Source: Acidobacteriota bacterium (GTDB lineage Bacteria; Acidobacteriota; Holophagae; Thermotomaculales; Thermotomaculaceae). Taken from it: a stretch of 6,211 bases of DNA. Position 1 is the first letter of the stretch. Each line of letters begins with the position of its first letter. Below, in pieces: positions 1-5,922 of this stretch. The position numbers and the translations under genes were made by a program. The stretch covers positions 1-6,211 of the forward strand of contig JALWHA010000351.1 of assembly GCA_027038695.1 (NCBI GenBank), read 5' to 3'. The notes beneath the pieces are model-generated. The model was not told the origin of the DNA, did no database searches, and saw nothing but the letters and a program-made list of their open reading frames with translations.

Positions 1-705
1 AATATAGATATAGATTATGCAAAAAAGAAGGGAATTGTAGTTACAAACACCCCCGATGTTTTAACTTACGCAACGGCAGAGTTGGCATTCGTGCTTATGC
101 TTGCCGCGTCAAGAAGGCTTGTTGAGTCGGATAAATTCACAAGGGAAGGAAAATTTACAGGCTGGGACCCCCTTCTGTTTTTAGGGAAGACTCTGGACGG
201 TGCTACTGTCGGTATTGTAGGAATGGGAAGGATAGGGCAAAAGTTTGCCGAAATGCTTAAAGGTTTTAACGTCAATATAATTTACTATGCTAAAACTGAA
301 AAACACCTGCCTTACACTTATGTGGATTTTGAAACACTTTTAAAAGAATCAGACTTTATTTCTCTGCACCTTCCTTTAACAAAAGAAAGCAGGCATATGA
401 TAACAAAAAAAGAATTTGAAAAAATGAAAGACGGGGTAGTTTTCGTAAATACCGCGAGGGGTGCAATAGTTAAAGAAAAAGACCTTGTAGAGGCTTTGAA
501 AAGAGGAAAAGTTGCATATGCAGGGCTTGATGTTTACGAGTTTGAGCCTGAAATTACCGAGGAATTGAAAAAAATGAGAAATGTAGTTGTTCTACCGCAT
601 ATCGGAAGTGCTACCAAGAAAGCAAGAAAAGATATGTCAATGCTTGTAGCAAAAAATATAGAGGCTGTTTTAAGGGGAAAAAAGCCGTTAACTCCTGTAA
701 ACTAA
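1..705 (+). CDS. gyaR: D-2-hydroxyacid dehydrogenase, glyoxylate/hydroxypyruvate reductase type (5' end missing)
   Basis: The reading frame is open from the first base to the TAA at 703-705 (234 residues), so the gene begins outside the window; about 90-100 N-terminal residues are missing judging by the usual 320-335. The product should be a cytosolic NAD(P)H-dependent reductase acting on glyoxylate or hydroxypyruvate. In fragment numbering one sees the VLTYATAE segment (20-27), the Rossmann dinucleotide loop GMGRIG (74-79), the catalytic Arg in NTARG (R153), the catalytic Glu before Pro (E182) and the catalytic His in PHIGSAT (H200). Arg-Glu and Glu-His spacings (29 and 18) match archaeal GyaR enzymes as I remember them, as does the WDPLLFLG stretch before the Rossmann fold. 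At the end of the second Rossmann strand the sequence is YYAKT, without the acidic residue usual in NAD-specific enzymes, which suggests NADPH use. A TTG at 82 is an internal codon, not a start. Family is certain; exact substrate is inferred. Confidence 0.9.
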   Translation, partial: NIDIDYAKKKGIVVTNTPDVLTYATAELAFVLMLAASRRLVESDKFTREGKFTGWDPLLFLGKTLDGATVGIVGMGRIGQKFAEMLKGFNVNIIYYAKTEKHLPYTYVDFETLLKESDFISLHLPLTKESRHMITKKEFEKMKDGVVFVNTARGAIVKEKDLVEALKRGKVAYAGLDVYEFEPEITEELKKMRNVVVLPHIGSATKKARKDMSMLVAKNIEAVLRGKKPLTPVN

Positions 706-1592
706 GTGTATTCAATCTGCAAAGATGCTAATAATGCCCCTATAATTCCGAAAATTACGGATAAAAGCAAAAGTTTAATTTGCATTTCAATCGGAAGTGT
801 TGATGTGTTTTTTAAAAAATTTAATACTTTCATTTTTCCGAAATAATGAGAGGAAATGTACAAAACCGATAAATTCCCTATTATTATCCCGAGAACCCCG
901 CCGAAAAAACCTTGAAGTATTCCCTCAACCACAAAAGGCATTCTGATATACCTCATATTAGCCCCGACAAGTTGCATTATGGCGATATCCTCTTTCCTTG
1001 AGACAATGGTTATCTTAATTACATTATAAATGGTTATTATTGACGAGATGATAAGCACAAAGGTGAGAATAGACGCAAAAAAGGAGAACCCCCCGGCAAT
1101 GTTTTGTATCTTTGCAAAAAGTTCAAAAGGGGTGTATATGTCTTCTACAATATCTTTGTAATTGTTGAGAAATTCTTTTAGTTCCGGTAGTTTTGATGAA
1201 TTGATCTTAAAAATAAAGGCATCGGGAACTGGGTTTTCCTTAATTTCTTTGTCTATCTCTTTTAAAAACGCAAATCTTGAGTAAAGGATTTTTAACCCCT
1301 GTTTTTTTGATATAAACTTTAAATCTTTTACGCTTTTAAAAAGTGACAGTTTGTTTTTTAATAGTTCAATGTCCCTGTTTGTCGCACCTTCTTTTAAGTA
1401 CACAGATACAACCGGGGTTTTTCTCATTCTTGTTAAATAGGAGTCAATATTCACAAAAAAGGTAGAGAATATGGTTATTATCGCAAGGGAGACTGCGATT
1501 ATAAAAATTGAGATAAAGGTAGTTCCCTTTGATCTTAAAAAATTGGTGTAACCTTCGGAAATGAAAAAAAACAGATCGCTAAATAACCTCAA
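702..1592 (-). CDS. ftsX: FtsX, permease-like subunit of the FtsEX division complex
   Basis: A 296-residue inner-membrane protein that with FtsE forms an ABC-type complex; in studied bacteria it transmits ATP hydrolysis to cell-wall hydrolases at the septum rather than moving a solute. The layout is the FtsX one: a cytoplasmic N-terminus, a first membrane helix at about 24-47, an extracytoplasmic domain at about 48-166, a second helix at about 168-192, a cytoplasmic loop with the family motif around SRKEDIAIMQLVGA (198-211), and helices at about 219-247 and 272-292. The length matches the short Bacillus type rather than E. coli FtsX, which has an N-terminal extension. The TTG start (1590-1592) is chosen because an AAAGGAG lies 5 bases upstream and ftsE ends 2 bases away. 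The gene ends in TAG at 702-704, overlapping the convergent dehydrogenase gene. It is the last gene of the - strand series; no peptidoglycan hydrolase or EnvC-like partner gene is visible. Confidence 0.95.
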   Translation of the reverse strand: MRLFSDLFFFISEGYTNFLRSKGTTFISIFIIAVSLAIITIFSTFFVNIDSYLTRMRKTPVVSVYLKEGATNRDIELLKNKLSLFKSVKDLKFISKKQGLKILYSRFAFLKEIDKEIKENPVPDAFIFKINSSKLPELKEFLNNYKDIVEDIYTPFELFAKIQNIAGGFSFFASILTFVLIISSIITIYNVIKITIVSRKEDIAIMQLVGANMRYIRMPFVVEGILQGFFGGVLGIIIGNLSVLYISSHYFGKMKVLNFLKNTSTLPIEMQIKLLLLSVIFGIIGALLASLQIEYT

Positions 1593-1594
1593 GA

Positions 1595-2251
1595 TTACTC
1601 CTTTAAATGCCCGTGTTCAAGGCGGATTACCCTTTTTTTAAACAAATTTATCATATTGTTGTCGTGGGTTGCGATTACTACCGTTGTGCCTCTATTGTTA
1701 ATCCTTTCAAACAAATTCATAATCTCAATTGAAAGTTCATAGTCAAGGTTTCCCGTAGGCTCATCTGCAAGAAGTATTAAAGGGTCGTTTACGAGAGCCC
1801 TTGCAATTGCTATTCTCTGTTGCTCCCCGCCTGATAAACTTCTTGGGTATTCGTTGAACTTGTGCTGAAGCCCTACCCATTTGAGTACGCTGTAAGCCTT
1901 ATTCTCCCTGAATTTAGCGGGATAACCTAACACCTTTAAAACAAATGTGATGTTTTCAAACACCGTCCTGTTTTCAAGGAGTTTGAAGTCCTGAAAAACA
2001 ACGCCGATTTTTTTCCTGAAGTCAGGCAGGTCCCCTCTTTTTATATGCACGGTATCTTTATTGTGAACGACTATTTTACCGTCACTCGGTTTTAATTCCC
2101 TGAAGATAAGCCTTAAAAAGGTTGTTTTGCCTGCACCGGAAGGGCCGGTTAAAAAGACAAACTCCCCTTTGGGTATGGATACCGTTATGTCCTTTAAGGC
2201 AAACTGTTTTCTGTTATCGTACGCTTTGTAAACATGGTAAAACTTAATCAT
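1595..2251 (-). CDS. ftsE: FtsE, ATP-binding subunit of the FtsEX division complex
   Basis: A 218-residue cytoplasmic ATPase that partners the downstream FtsX in cell division. All ABC ATPase motifs are present: Walker A GPSGAGKT (36-43), Q-loop Gln87, signature LSGGEQQR (139-146), Walker B LILLADEP (158-165), D-loop GNLD (167-170) and switch His196. The opening IKFYHVYKAY and the DFKLLENRTVFEN stretch after the Q-loop are typical of FtsE, and the ftsX gene directly behind separates it from the similar LolD and MacB ATPases. The ATG (2249-2251) overlaps the TGA of the transketolase C-subunit gene as ATGA, and I see no good Shine-Dalgarno site before it, so translation probably depends on ribosomes finishing the upstream gene. 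Length is normal for the family. Confidence 0.97.
   Translation of the reverse strand: MIKFYHVYKAYDNRKQFALKDITVSIPKGEFVFLTGPSGAGKTTFLRLIFRELKPSDGKIVVHNKDTVHIKRGDLPDFRKKIGVVFQDFKLLENRTVFENITFVLKVLGYPAKFRENKAYSVLKWVGLQHKFNEYPRSLSGGEQQRIAIARALVNDPLILLADEPTGNLDYELSIEIMNLFERINNRGTTVVIATHDNNMINLFKKRVIRLEHGHLKE
1598..1604 (-). promoter_or_regulatory. Ribosome binding site fixing the TTG start of ftsX
   Basis: AAAGGAG on the - strand ends 5 bases before the TTG at 1590-1592. It is made of the last codons of ftsE. It supports TTG as the true start and suggests that ftsX is translated efficiently on its own signal, unlike ftsE. Confidence 0.8.
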
Positions 2252-3186
2252 CTGTTTTTACTAACAAACTCCTCAACTTTTTCTGCGATAGATTCGGAGT
2301 CCAATCCGAAATATTTAAGTAAATCTCCTGCTTTTCCTGATCTACCGAATTTGTCTTCCATTCCTATTCTTTTTATCTTAACAGGGAAGTGTTCGCTTAA
2401 AACCTCGGAAATTGCCCCGCCTAACCCTCCAATAACATTATGCTCTTCTACGGTAATTGCCAATTTTGTGTCTTTAACCGCTTTTATAATTCCTTCAACG
2501 TCAATCGGTTTAATTGTTGATACATTTACCACTTTTACGGAAATTCCCTTTTCTTCAAGTATTTTGGTGGCTTTTAGGCTTTCAGCAACCATTACTCCGC
2601 AGGAAAATACGGTAATGTCATTCCCTTCTCTTAAAACCTTAACCTTTCCGTATTCAAAAACATAATCTTTGCCAAATATCACAGGGGTAGAGGACCTTGT
2701 CATTCTAATGTAAACAGGGCCTTTGTACTGTGCGGCAAACTCAACAGCCTTTTGGGCCTCATAGTAGTCCGCGGGCACTATTACCGACATATGGGGTAAT
2801 ACCCTCATAACCGCTATGTCTTCAAGAGCCTGATGGGTTGCCCCGTCTTCCCCTACCGTAATCCCGCCGTGAGTGGCGCAGATTTTAACATTTTTGTTGC
2901 CAAGGCACACAGCCTGCCTTACCATTTCCCATGCCCTTCCGCTTGCGAACATTGCAAAGGAAGATGCAAACGGGATTTTACCTACGGTTGCAAGCCCCGC
3001 GGCCGTTGCAATCATATCCTGCTCCGCAATTCCCATATTGAAAAACCTTTCGGGAAATTCTTTTGCAAACATAATAGTTTTTGTTGAACCTGAAAGGTCT
3101 GCGTCTAAAACAACAATGTTTTTATTTTCTTTTCCTAATTTTACCAGGGTTTCCCCGTAACCTTCTCTCATTGCTTTTTTTTCCAT
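2248..3186 (-). CDS. Transketolase, C-terminal subunit (split enzyme)
   Basis: The 312-residue partner of the N-terminal subunit encoded at 3810-4628; together they make a cytosolic thiamine-diphosphate transketolase of the non-oxidative pentose phosphate pathway. It holds the pyrimidine-binding domain (about 1-170) and the C-terminal transketolase domain (about 185-312). The cofactor-activating glutamate is E55 in MGIAEQ. The active-site block from H106 through GEDG (112-115) to H118 lines up with yeast His469, Asp477 and His481, and Arg164 is the likely phosphate-binding Arg; numbering of the yeast residues is from memory. The ATG start has a GGAG 6 bases upstream, formed by the last codons of the uridine kinase gene, whose stop lies 3 bases before this start. 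The stop overlaps the ftsE start (ATGA). The two subunits sum to 584 residues, somewhat shorter than single-chain enzymes (about 620-670). A non-standard donor or acceptor cannot be excluded. Confidence 0.95.
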   Translation of the reverse strand: MEKKAMREGYGETLVKLGKENKNIVVLDADLSGSTKTIMFAKEFPERFFNMGIAEQDMIATAAGLATVGKIPFASSFAMFASGRAWEMVRQAVCLGNKNVKICATHGGITVGEDGATHQALEDIAVMRVLPHMSVIVPADYYEAQKAVEFAAQYKGPVYIRMTRSSTPVIFGKDYVFEYGKVKVLREGNDITVFSCGVMVAESLKATKILEEKGISVKVVNVSTIKPIDVEGIIKAVKDTKLAITVEEHNVIGGLGGAISEVLSEHFPVKIKRIGMEDKFGRSGKAGDLLKYFGLDSESIAEKVEEFVSKNR

Positions 3187-3189
3187 ATA

Positions 3190-3810
3190 TCACTCCGATA
3201 ATAAGTTTTTTATTCTGTTTACTACAAAGCGAATAGCCTCTTTGTTATGTGCACCTTCAGGGATAATTAAATCCGCCCATCTCTTTGAAGGCTCTACAAA
3301 CTCCTCGTGCATAGGTTTTACCTGATTTAAGTATTGTTCAATGATGTTTTCCAGGTCCCTTCCCCTTTCTTTGATATCTCTTACTATTCTTCTCAAAACT
3401 CTGACGTCGGCGTCGGTATCCACATAGAGTTTGATGTCTATTAACTCCCTTAATTCCGGTATAACAAAGATCATTATCCCTTCAAGGACGATTACCTTTT
3501 TAGGGACAACGGTTGTGTATTTGTCTTTTTCCCTTGTATGGGTTACAAAGTTGTAAACAGGTTTTTTAATGGGAACGTTGTTTTTCAATGCCTTTAAATC
3601 GTCTATAAGTTTATCAAAATCAACTGAATTCGGGTGGTCAAAGTTTACCTTTTTCCTCTCTTCAAGGGGAAGGTCGGATAAATCTTTATAATAGGAATCC
3701 TGGTCAACAAGCACCACTTCTCCTTTTGAAAAATGCTTCATAATCTCAAGTGCAAATGAGGTTTTACCAGAGCCTGTTCCTCCTGAAATCCCGATAAGTA
3801 AATTTTGCAT
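3190..3810 (-). CDS. udk: Uridine kinase (uridine/cytidine kinase)
   Basis: A 206-residue cytosolic P-loop kinase that phosphorylates uridine and cytidine to UMP and CMP in pyrimidine salvage. The Walker A loop is GGTGSGKT (10-17). The nucleoside site of human UCK2 is conserved at every position I can align from memory: D38 and Y41 in QDSYY, D58 in NFDHP, Y86 and H91 in the PVYNFVTHTR stretch, R141, R144, R149 and R151, and Q159. The Walker B-like strand is VIVLEGI (106-112) and the C-terminal EPSKRWADLIIPEG (173-186) is a uridine kinase hallmark. This argues against phosphoribulokinase, a relative one might expect beside transketolase. Length is normal. The ATG shares one base with the TAA of the upstream gene (TAATG), and an AAGGAG lies 8 bases before it. 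The gene separates the two transketolase halves, an unusual position. Confidence 0.96.
   Translation of the reverse strand: MQNLLIGISGGTGSGKTSFALEIMKHFSKGEVVLVDQDSYYKDLSDLPLEERKKVNFDHPNSVDFDKLIDDLKALKNNVPIKKPVYNFVTHTREKDKYTTVVPKKVIVLEGIMIFVIPELRELIDIKLYVDTDADVRVLRRIVRDIKERGRDLENIIEQYLNQVKPMHEEFVEPSKRWADLIIPEGAHNKEAIRFVVNRIKNLLSE
3193..3196 (-). promoter_or_regulatory. Ribosome binding site of the transketolase C-subunit gene
   Basis: GGAG, spanning the last Ser-Glu codons of udk, lies 6 bases before the ATG at 3184-3186. Confidence 0.65.
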
Positions 3811-4628
3811 TAACTTAACTCCTTCATTGCAATTTTGTACTCTTCGTCGTTAGGCGCTTTCCCGTGGAACTTATAATTGTTTTCCATAAATGAGACTCCT
3901 TTGCCTTTAACAGTTCTGGCGATTATCATTGAGGGTATTCCCTTTGTCTCTTTTGCTCTTTTAACGGCATATTCTATCTCTTCAAAATTGTGACCGTCTA
4001 TAACCTGAACATGCCAGTTAAATGCTTTGAATTTTTCTTCAATAGGTTTAACATTCATTACCTTTTCAACATCGCCGTCAATCTGCAAACCGTTAAAGTC
4101 TACGAATGCAATTAAATTATCAAGTTTGTAATGCCCGGCAGCCATTGCCGCTTCCCATACAATCCCTTCCTGACACTCACCGTCACCTAAAACGGCGTAT
4201 ATAAACCTTTCGGATTTATCGAGCCTGTAGCCTAAAGCCATGCCTACGGCCTGAGGGAAACCCTGTCCCAATGAGCCTGTTGTTACATCAACCCCGGGGA
4301 CAAACTCGTTTTCCGGGTGTCCCTGCAAAAATGAATCTACCTGTCTGAACTTATCTAACTCTTCTTTTTTGAAAAATCCCTTTTCAGAAAGACATGCATA
4401 GTATGCGGGGGTAGCGTGCCCTTTGCTTAAAACAAGCCTGTCTGAGTTTAAGTTATCCCTGTTTTCAAGGGGATAGTCCATTTCATAAAAGAAAAGATAG
4501 GTTAATATGTCTATCACAGATAGAGAGCCACCCGGGTGTCCGCTTTGAGCCTTATAAACCATATCCACTATCTCTCTTCTGAACTTTTTCGCCAATTCTC
4601 TCAATCTTTCAAGGTTTGTTTTATCCAA
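3810..4628 (-). CDS. Transketolase, N-terminal subunit (split enzyme)
   Basis: A 272-residue protein carrying the pyrophosphate-binding domain of transketolase; it needs the C-terminal subunit (2248-3186) to form active sites. Visible signatures are SGHPGGSLS (29-37) with His31, SKGHA (68-72) with His71, GHPE (103-106) with His104, TTGSLGQG (116-123), and the thiamine-diphosphate motif from GDG (148-150) to Asn179. The 30-residue spacing from Asp149 to Asn179 equals that in E. coli TktA as I remember it. His255 in FHGKAP corresponds to the conserved His263 of yeast. The start is TTG (4626-4628), supported by GGAGG 6 bases upstream. The gap to the upstream membrane-protein gene is 17 bases, the widest in the operon. 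Its partner gene does not follow directly: uridine kinase comes between. Confidence 0.95.
   Translation of the reverse strand: MDKTNLERLRELAKKFRREIVDMVYKAQSGHPGGSLSVIDILTYLFFYEMDYPLENRDNLNSDRLVLSKGHATPAYYACLSEKGFFKKEELDKFRQVDSFLQGHPENEFVPGVDVTTGSLGQGFPQAVGMALGYRLDKSERFIYAVLGDGECQEGIVWEAAMAAGHYKLDNLIAFVDFNGLQIDGDVEKVMNVKPIEEKFKAFNWHVQVIDGHNFEEIEYAVKRAKETKGIPSMIIARTVKGKGVSFMENNYKFHGKAPNDEEYKIAMKELS
3819..3824 (-). promoter_or_regulatory. Ribosome binding site of udk, inside the end of the transketolase N-subunit gene
   Basis: AAGGAG encodes the Lys-Glu near the C-terminus of the upstream protein and lies 8 bases before the udk ATG. Together with the TAATG junction it indicates coupled re-initiation. 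Confidence 0.7.
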
Positions 4629-4634
4629 TTTTGA

Positions 4635-4639
4635 CCTCC
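4635..4639 (-). promoter_or_regulatory. Ribosome binding site fixing the TTG start of the transketolase N-subunit
   Basis: GGAGG on the - strand lies 6 bases before the TTG at 4626-4628, in the 17-base gap after the hemolysin III-type gene. No ATG in frame gives a better N-terminus, so TTG is accepted as the start. Confidence 0.8.
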
Positions 4640-4645
4640 GTTAAT

Positions 4646-5275
4646 CTAAAATACATACTTATATACCATTATATAATGAGAAACCGCTCCCCCTAAAACA
4701 AAAACATGCCAAATCTCGTGAAAACCTAAAATTTTTCCAAAATTCGGCTTTTTCATTGCATAGATTATTGCACCGCTTGTATAGAAAAAACCCCCTATCA
4801 TTAACCACAAAAAGCCATTGAGTGACAAAGCAAGGTAAACATACTTAATCCCGAACATTGCAACCCAGCCCATAAGGAGATAAATTCCCGTTGAAAACCA
4901 GCGAGGAGCATCTATCCAGAAGAAAGACTGTAAAGCGGAAATTATTGCAAGAACCCAGATTAAAATCAAAAAAACAAAACCCGCTTTACTTTTCCCAAGA
5001 GAAATCAAGCAAAGCGGCGTGTATGTCCCGGCGATGAAAAGCCCTATCATAACATGGTCTAATTTCCTCAAAAATTTAATAACTTCATCCTTTGCGTCAA
5101 CGGTATGGTAAAGGGTGCTTGAAAAAAACATTGCAAACATTGTTATACAAAAGATAATAGCAGAGACCTTTTTCTCCGTAGAATTGCTTTTTGCCATTAA
5201 TGCACCCAATCCGCCTATTGCAAAAAGGCTTCCTGAAAAATGGCTAATAGCATTGAATTTTTCCCTGATTTTCAT
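4646..5275 (-). CDS. Hemolysin III / PAQR family integral membrane protein
   Basis: A 209-residue, very hydrophobic protein with about seven membrane helices (roughly 12-30, 36-54, 75-93, 97-117, 127-149, 152-174, 186-207; estimated by eye). It belongs to the hemolysin III family (bacterial relatives YqfA and YplQ, eukaryotic adiponectin receptors). The family's metal-site motifs are present: SSTLYH (52-57) with Ser53 and His57, LDHVMIGLFIAGTYTP (72-87) with Asp73, and FHEIWHVFVLGG (185-196) with His186 and His190. In the receptors these residues bind zinc and support ceramidase-like hydrolysis; in bacteria the role is mostly unknown, with membrane-fluidity sensing and pore formation proposed. 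The ATG shares a base with the queE stop (TAATG) and has GAGG 6 bases upstream. Its operon neighbours do not reveal its task. Family assignment is firm, biochemical function open. Confidence 0.92.
   Translation of the reverse strand: MKIREKFNAISHFSGSLFAIGGLGALMAKSNSTEKKVSAIIFCITMFAMFFSSTLYHTVDAKDEVIKFLRKLDHVMIGLFIAGTYTPLCLISLGKSKAGFVFLILIWVLAIISALQSFFWIDAPRWFSTGIYLLMGWVAMFGIKYVYLALSLNGFLWLMIGGFFYTSGAIIYAMKKPNFGKILGFHEIWHVFVLGGAVSHYIMVYKYVF
4667..4678 (-). promoter_or_regulatory. Possible internal promoter element (perfect -10 inside a 12-base palindrome)
   Basis: CATTATATAATG is a perfect palindrome in the last codons of the hemolysin III-type gene and contains TATAAT on the - strand (4673 down to 4668), about 40 bases before the transketolase N-subunit start. 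The region where a -35 box should be reads TTAGGG at a 17-base spacing, a poor match to TTGACA. It could give the tkt-udk-tkt-ftsEX part its own transcript, or be chance in AT-rich coding sequence. Confidence 0.2.
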
Positions 5276-5922
5276 TAAACACCTCTTCTATCACCCCATA
5301 TAAATTTGTGAATCTGCAAATTATACCTTACATTTAATTTGTCTCGCACAATCCAATCAGCCAATAATGAAGGCTTTAAATTGGGAATAGCGGGAGAAAG
5401 GTTAATTACAAAACCCCTTTCCAACAGATTGTTTTTCTCTATCAACCCCTTTGCCCATAGATAGTCGTTTTTATCCGTAATCACAAACTTTAATTCATCG
5501 GATTCTCTTAAATAATTAAGGTTTGGAAAATAGTTTTTATCAGCCCCTCCGCTACCGGGAGTCTTAATATCGGTTATTAAAACCGTATTTTCTAACTGAA
5601 AAGGCCTTATATCAACGCTTCCGTTTGTTTCAATAAGTATTCTTTTCTCTTTGATGGATTTTAACAATTCAATCAGGTTTTTCTGAATAAGTGGTTCGCC
5701 CCCCGTAATATGCACAAACTCTAATTCAGAATTTTCAACTATTTTCAGAAGGTTGTTTAAAGAATAGTCTTTCCCTTCCTCATAGGCATACTTTGTATCG
5801 CAGTATTTACACCTTAGGTTGCACCCGGTAAAACGGATAAAAAGCATAGGGATACCCTGATAAGAGGTTTCCCCTTCTATTGAGGTAAATATCTCGTTAA
5901 TCAGGAATATAGGTTGCGACAT
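5275..5922 (-). CDS. queE: QueE, 7-carboxy-7-deazaguanine synthase (radical SAM)
   Basis: A 215-residue cytosolic radical-SAM enzyme that converts 6-carboxytetrahydropterin to 7-carboxy-7-deazaguanine, the step after QueD in queuosine precursor synthesis. The cluster-binding motif is CNLRCKYC (34-41, Cys34, Cys38, Cys41), preceded by the typical EIFTSIEGE (10-18) and FIRFTGC (28-34). The SAM-binding GGEP is at 74-77, with further QueE markers ETNGS (98-102), DIKTPGSG (118-125), LSPA (175-178) and QIHKFIWG (203-210). The ATG lies inside the end of queD (26-base overlap); no other usable start lies close by and no clear Shine-Dalgarno site precedes it, so coupling to queD translation is likely. 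It is compact for the family, like other bacterial QueE proteins with a shortened barrel. Confidence 0.96.
   Translation of the reverse strand: MSQPIFLINEIFTSIEGETSYQGIPMLFIRFTGCNLRCKYCDTKYAYEEGKDYSLNNLLKIVENSELEFVHITGGEPLIQKNLIELLKSIKEKRILIETNGSVDIRPFQLENTVLITDIKTPGSGGADKNYFPNLNYLRESDELKFVITDKNDYLWAKGLIEKNNLLERGFVINLSPAIPNLKPSLLADWIVRDKLNVRYNLQIHKFIWGDRRGV
5280..5285 (-). promoter_or_regulatory. Ribosome binding site of the hemolysin III-type gene
   Basis: GAGGTG, part of the last Arg-Gly-Val codons of queE, lies 4 bases before the ATG (the GAGG core is 6 bases away). The start also shares a base with the queE stop. Confidence 0.65.

Noticed and set aside
82..84. TTG as the start codon of the dehydrogenase gene
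   Set aside because: The frame is open and clearly homologous upstream to base 1 (the TPDVLTYATAE segment), so this is an internal Leu codon of a truncated gene.
66..275. Short - strand open frame opposite the dehydrogenase gene
   Set aside because: It is antisense to the conserved Rossmann region and has no recognisable domain.
678..683. Run of six A (T-run on the - strand) just past ftsX, as part of a terminator
   Set aside because: No GC-rich stem precedes it on the - strand, and it lies in Lys codons of the dehydrogenase gene.
2234..2665. Open frame of 143 codons on the + strand
   Set aside because: It lies opposite the well-conserved transketolase C-subunit gene, is low-complexity Ser/Thr/Pro-rich and resembles no family I know; it is a mirror of the codon bias of the real gene.
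2833..3160. Two short + strand open frames, one Cys-rich
   Set aside because: Both lie opposite the transketolase C-subunit active-site region; the cysteines come from antisense reading of Gly/Ala codons, and no ribosome site supports them.
3190..3810. Kinase beside transketolase being phosphoribulokinase (a Calvin cycle cluster)
   Set aside because: The protein carries the full set of uridine-binding residues and the EPSKRWAD hallmark of uridine kinases, and no other Calvin cycle gene is present.
4292..4299. Palindrome CCCCGGGG
   Set aside because: It is short and encodes the conserved VPGVD region of transketolase; chance symmetry.
4529..4538. Perfect palindrome CACCCGGGTG as an operator
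   Set aside because: It encodes the conserved Gly-His-Pro-Gly-Gly of the transketolase N-subunit; the symmetry follows from the codons.
5115..5303. Short + strand open frame opposite the hemolysin III-type gene
   Set aside because: Its hydrophobic character is only the mirror image of the membrane protein on the other strand.
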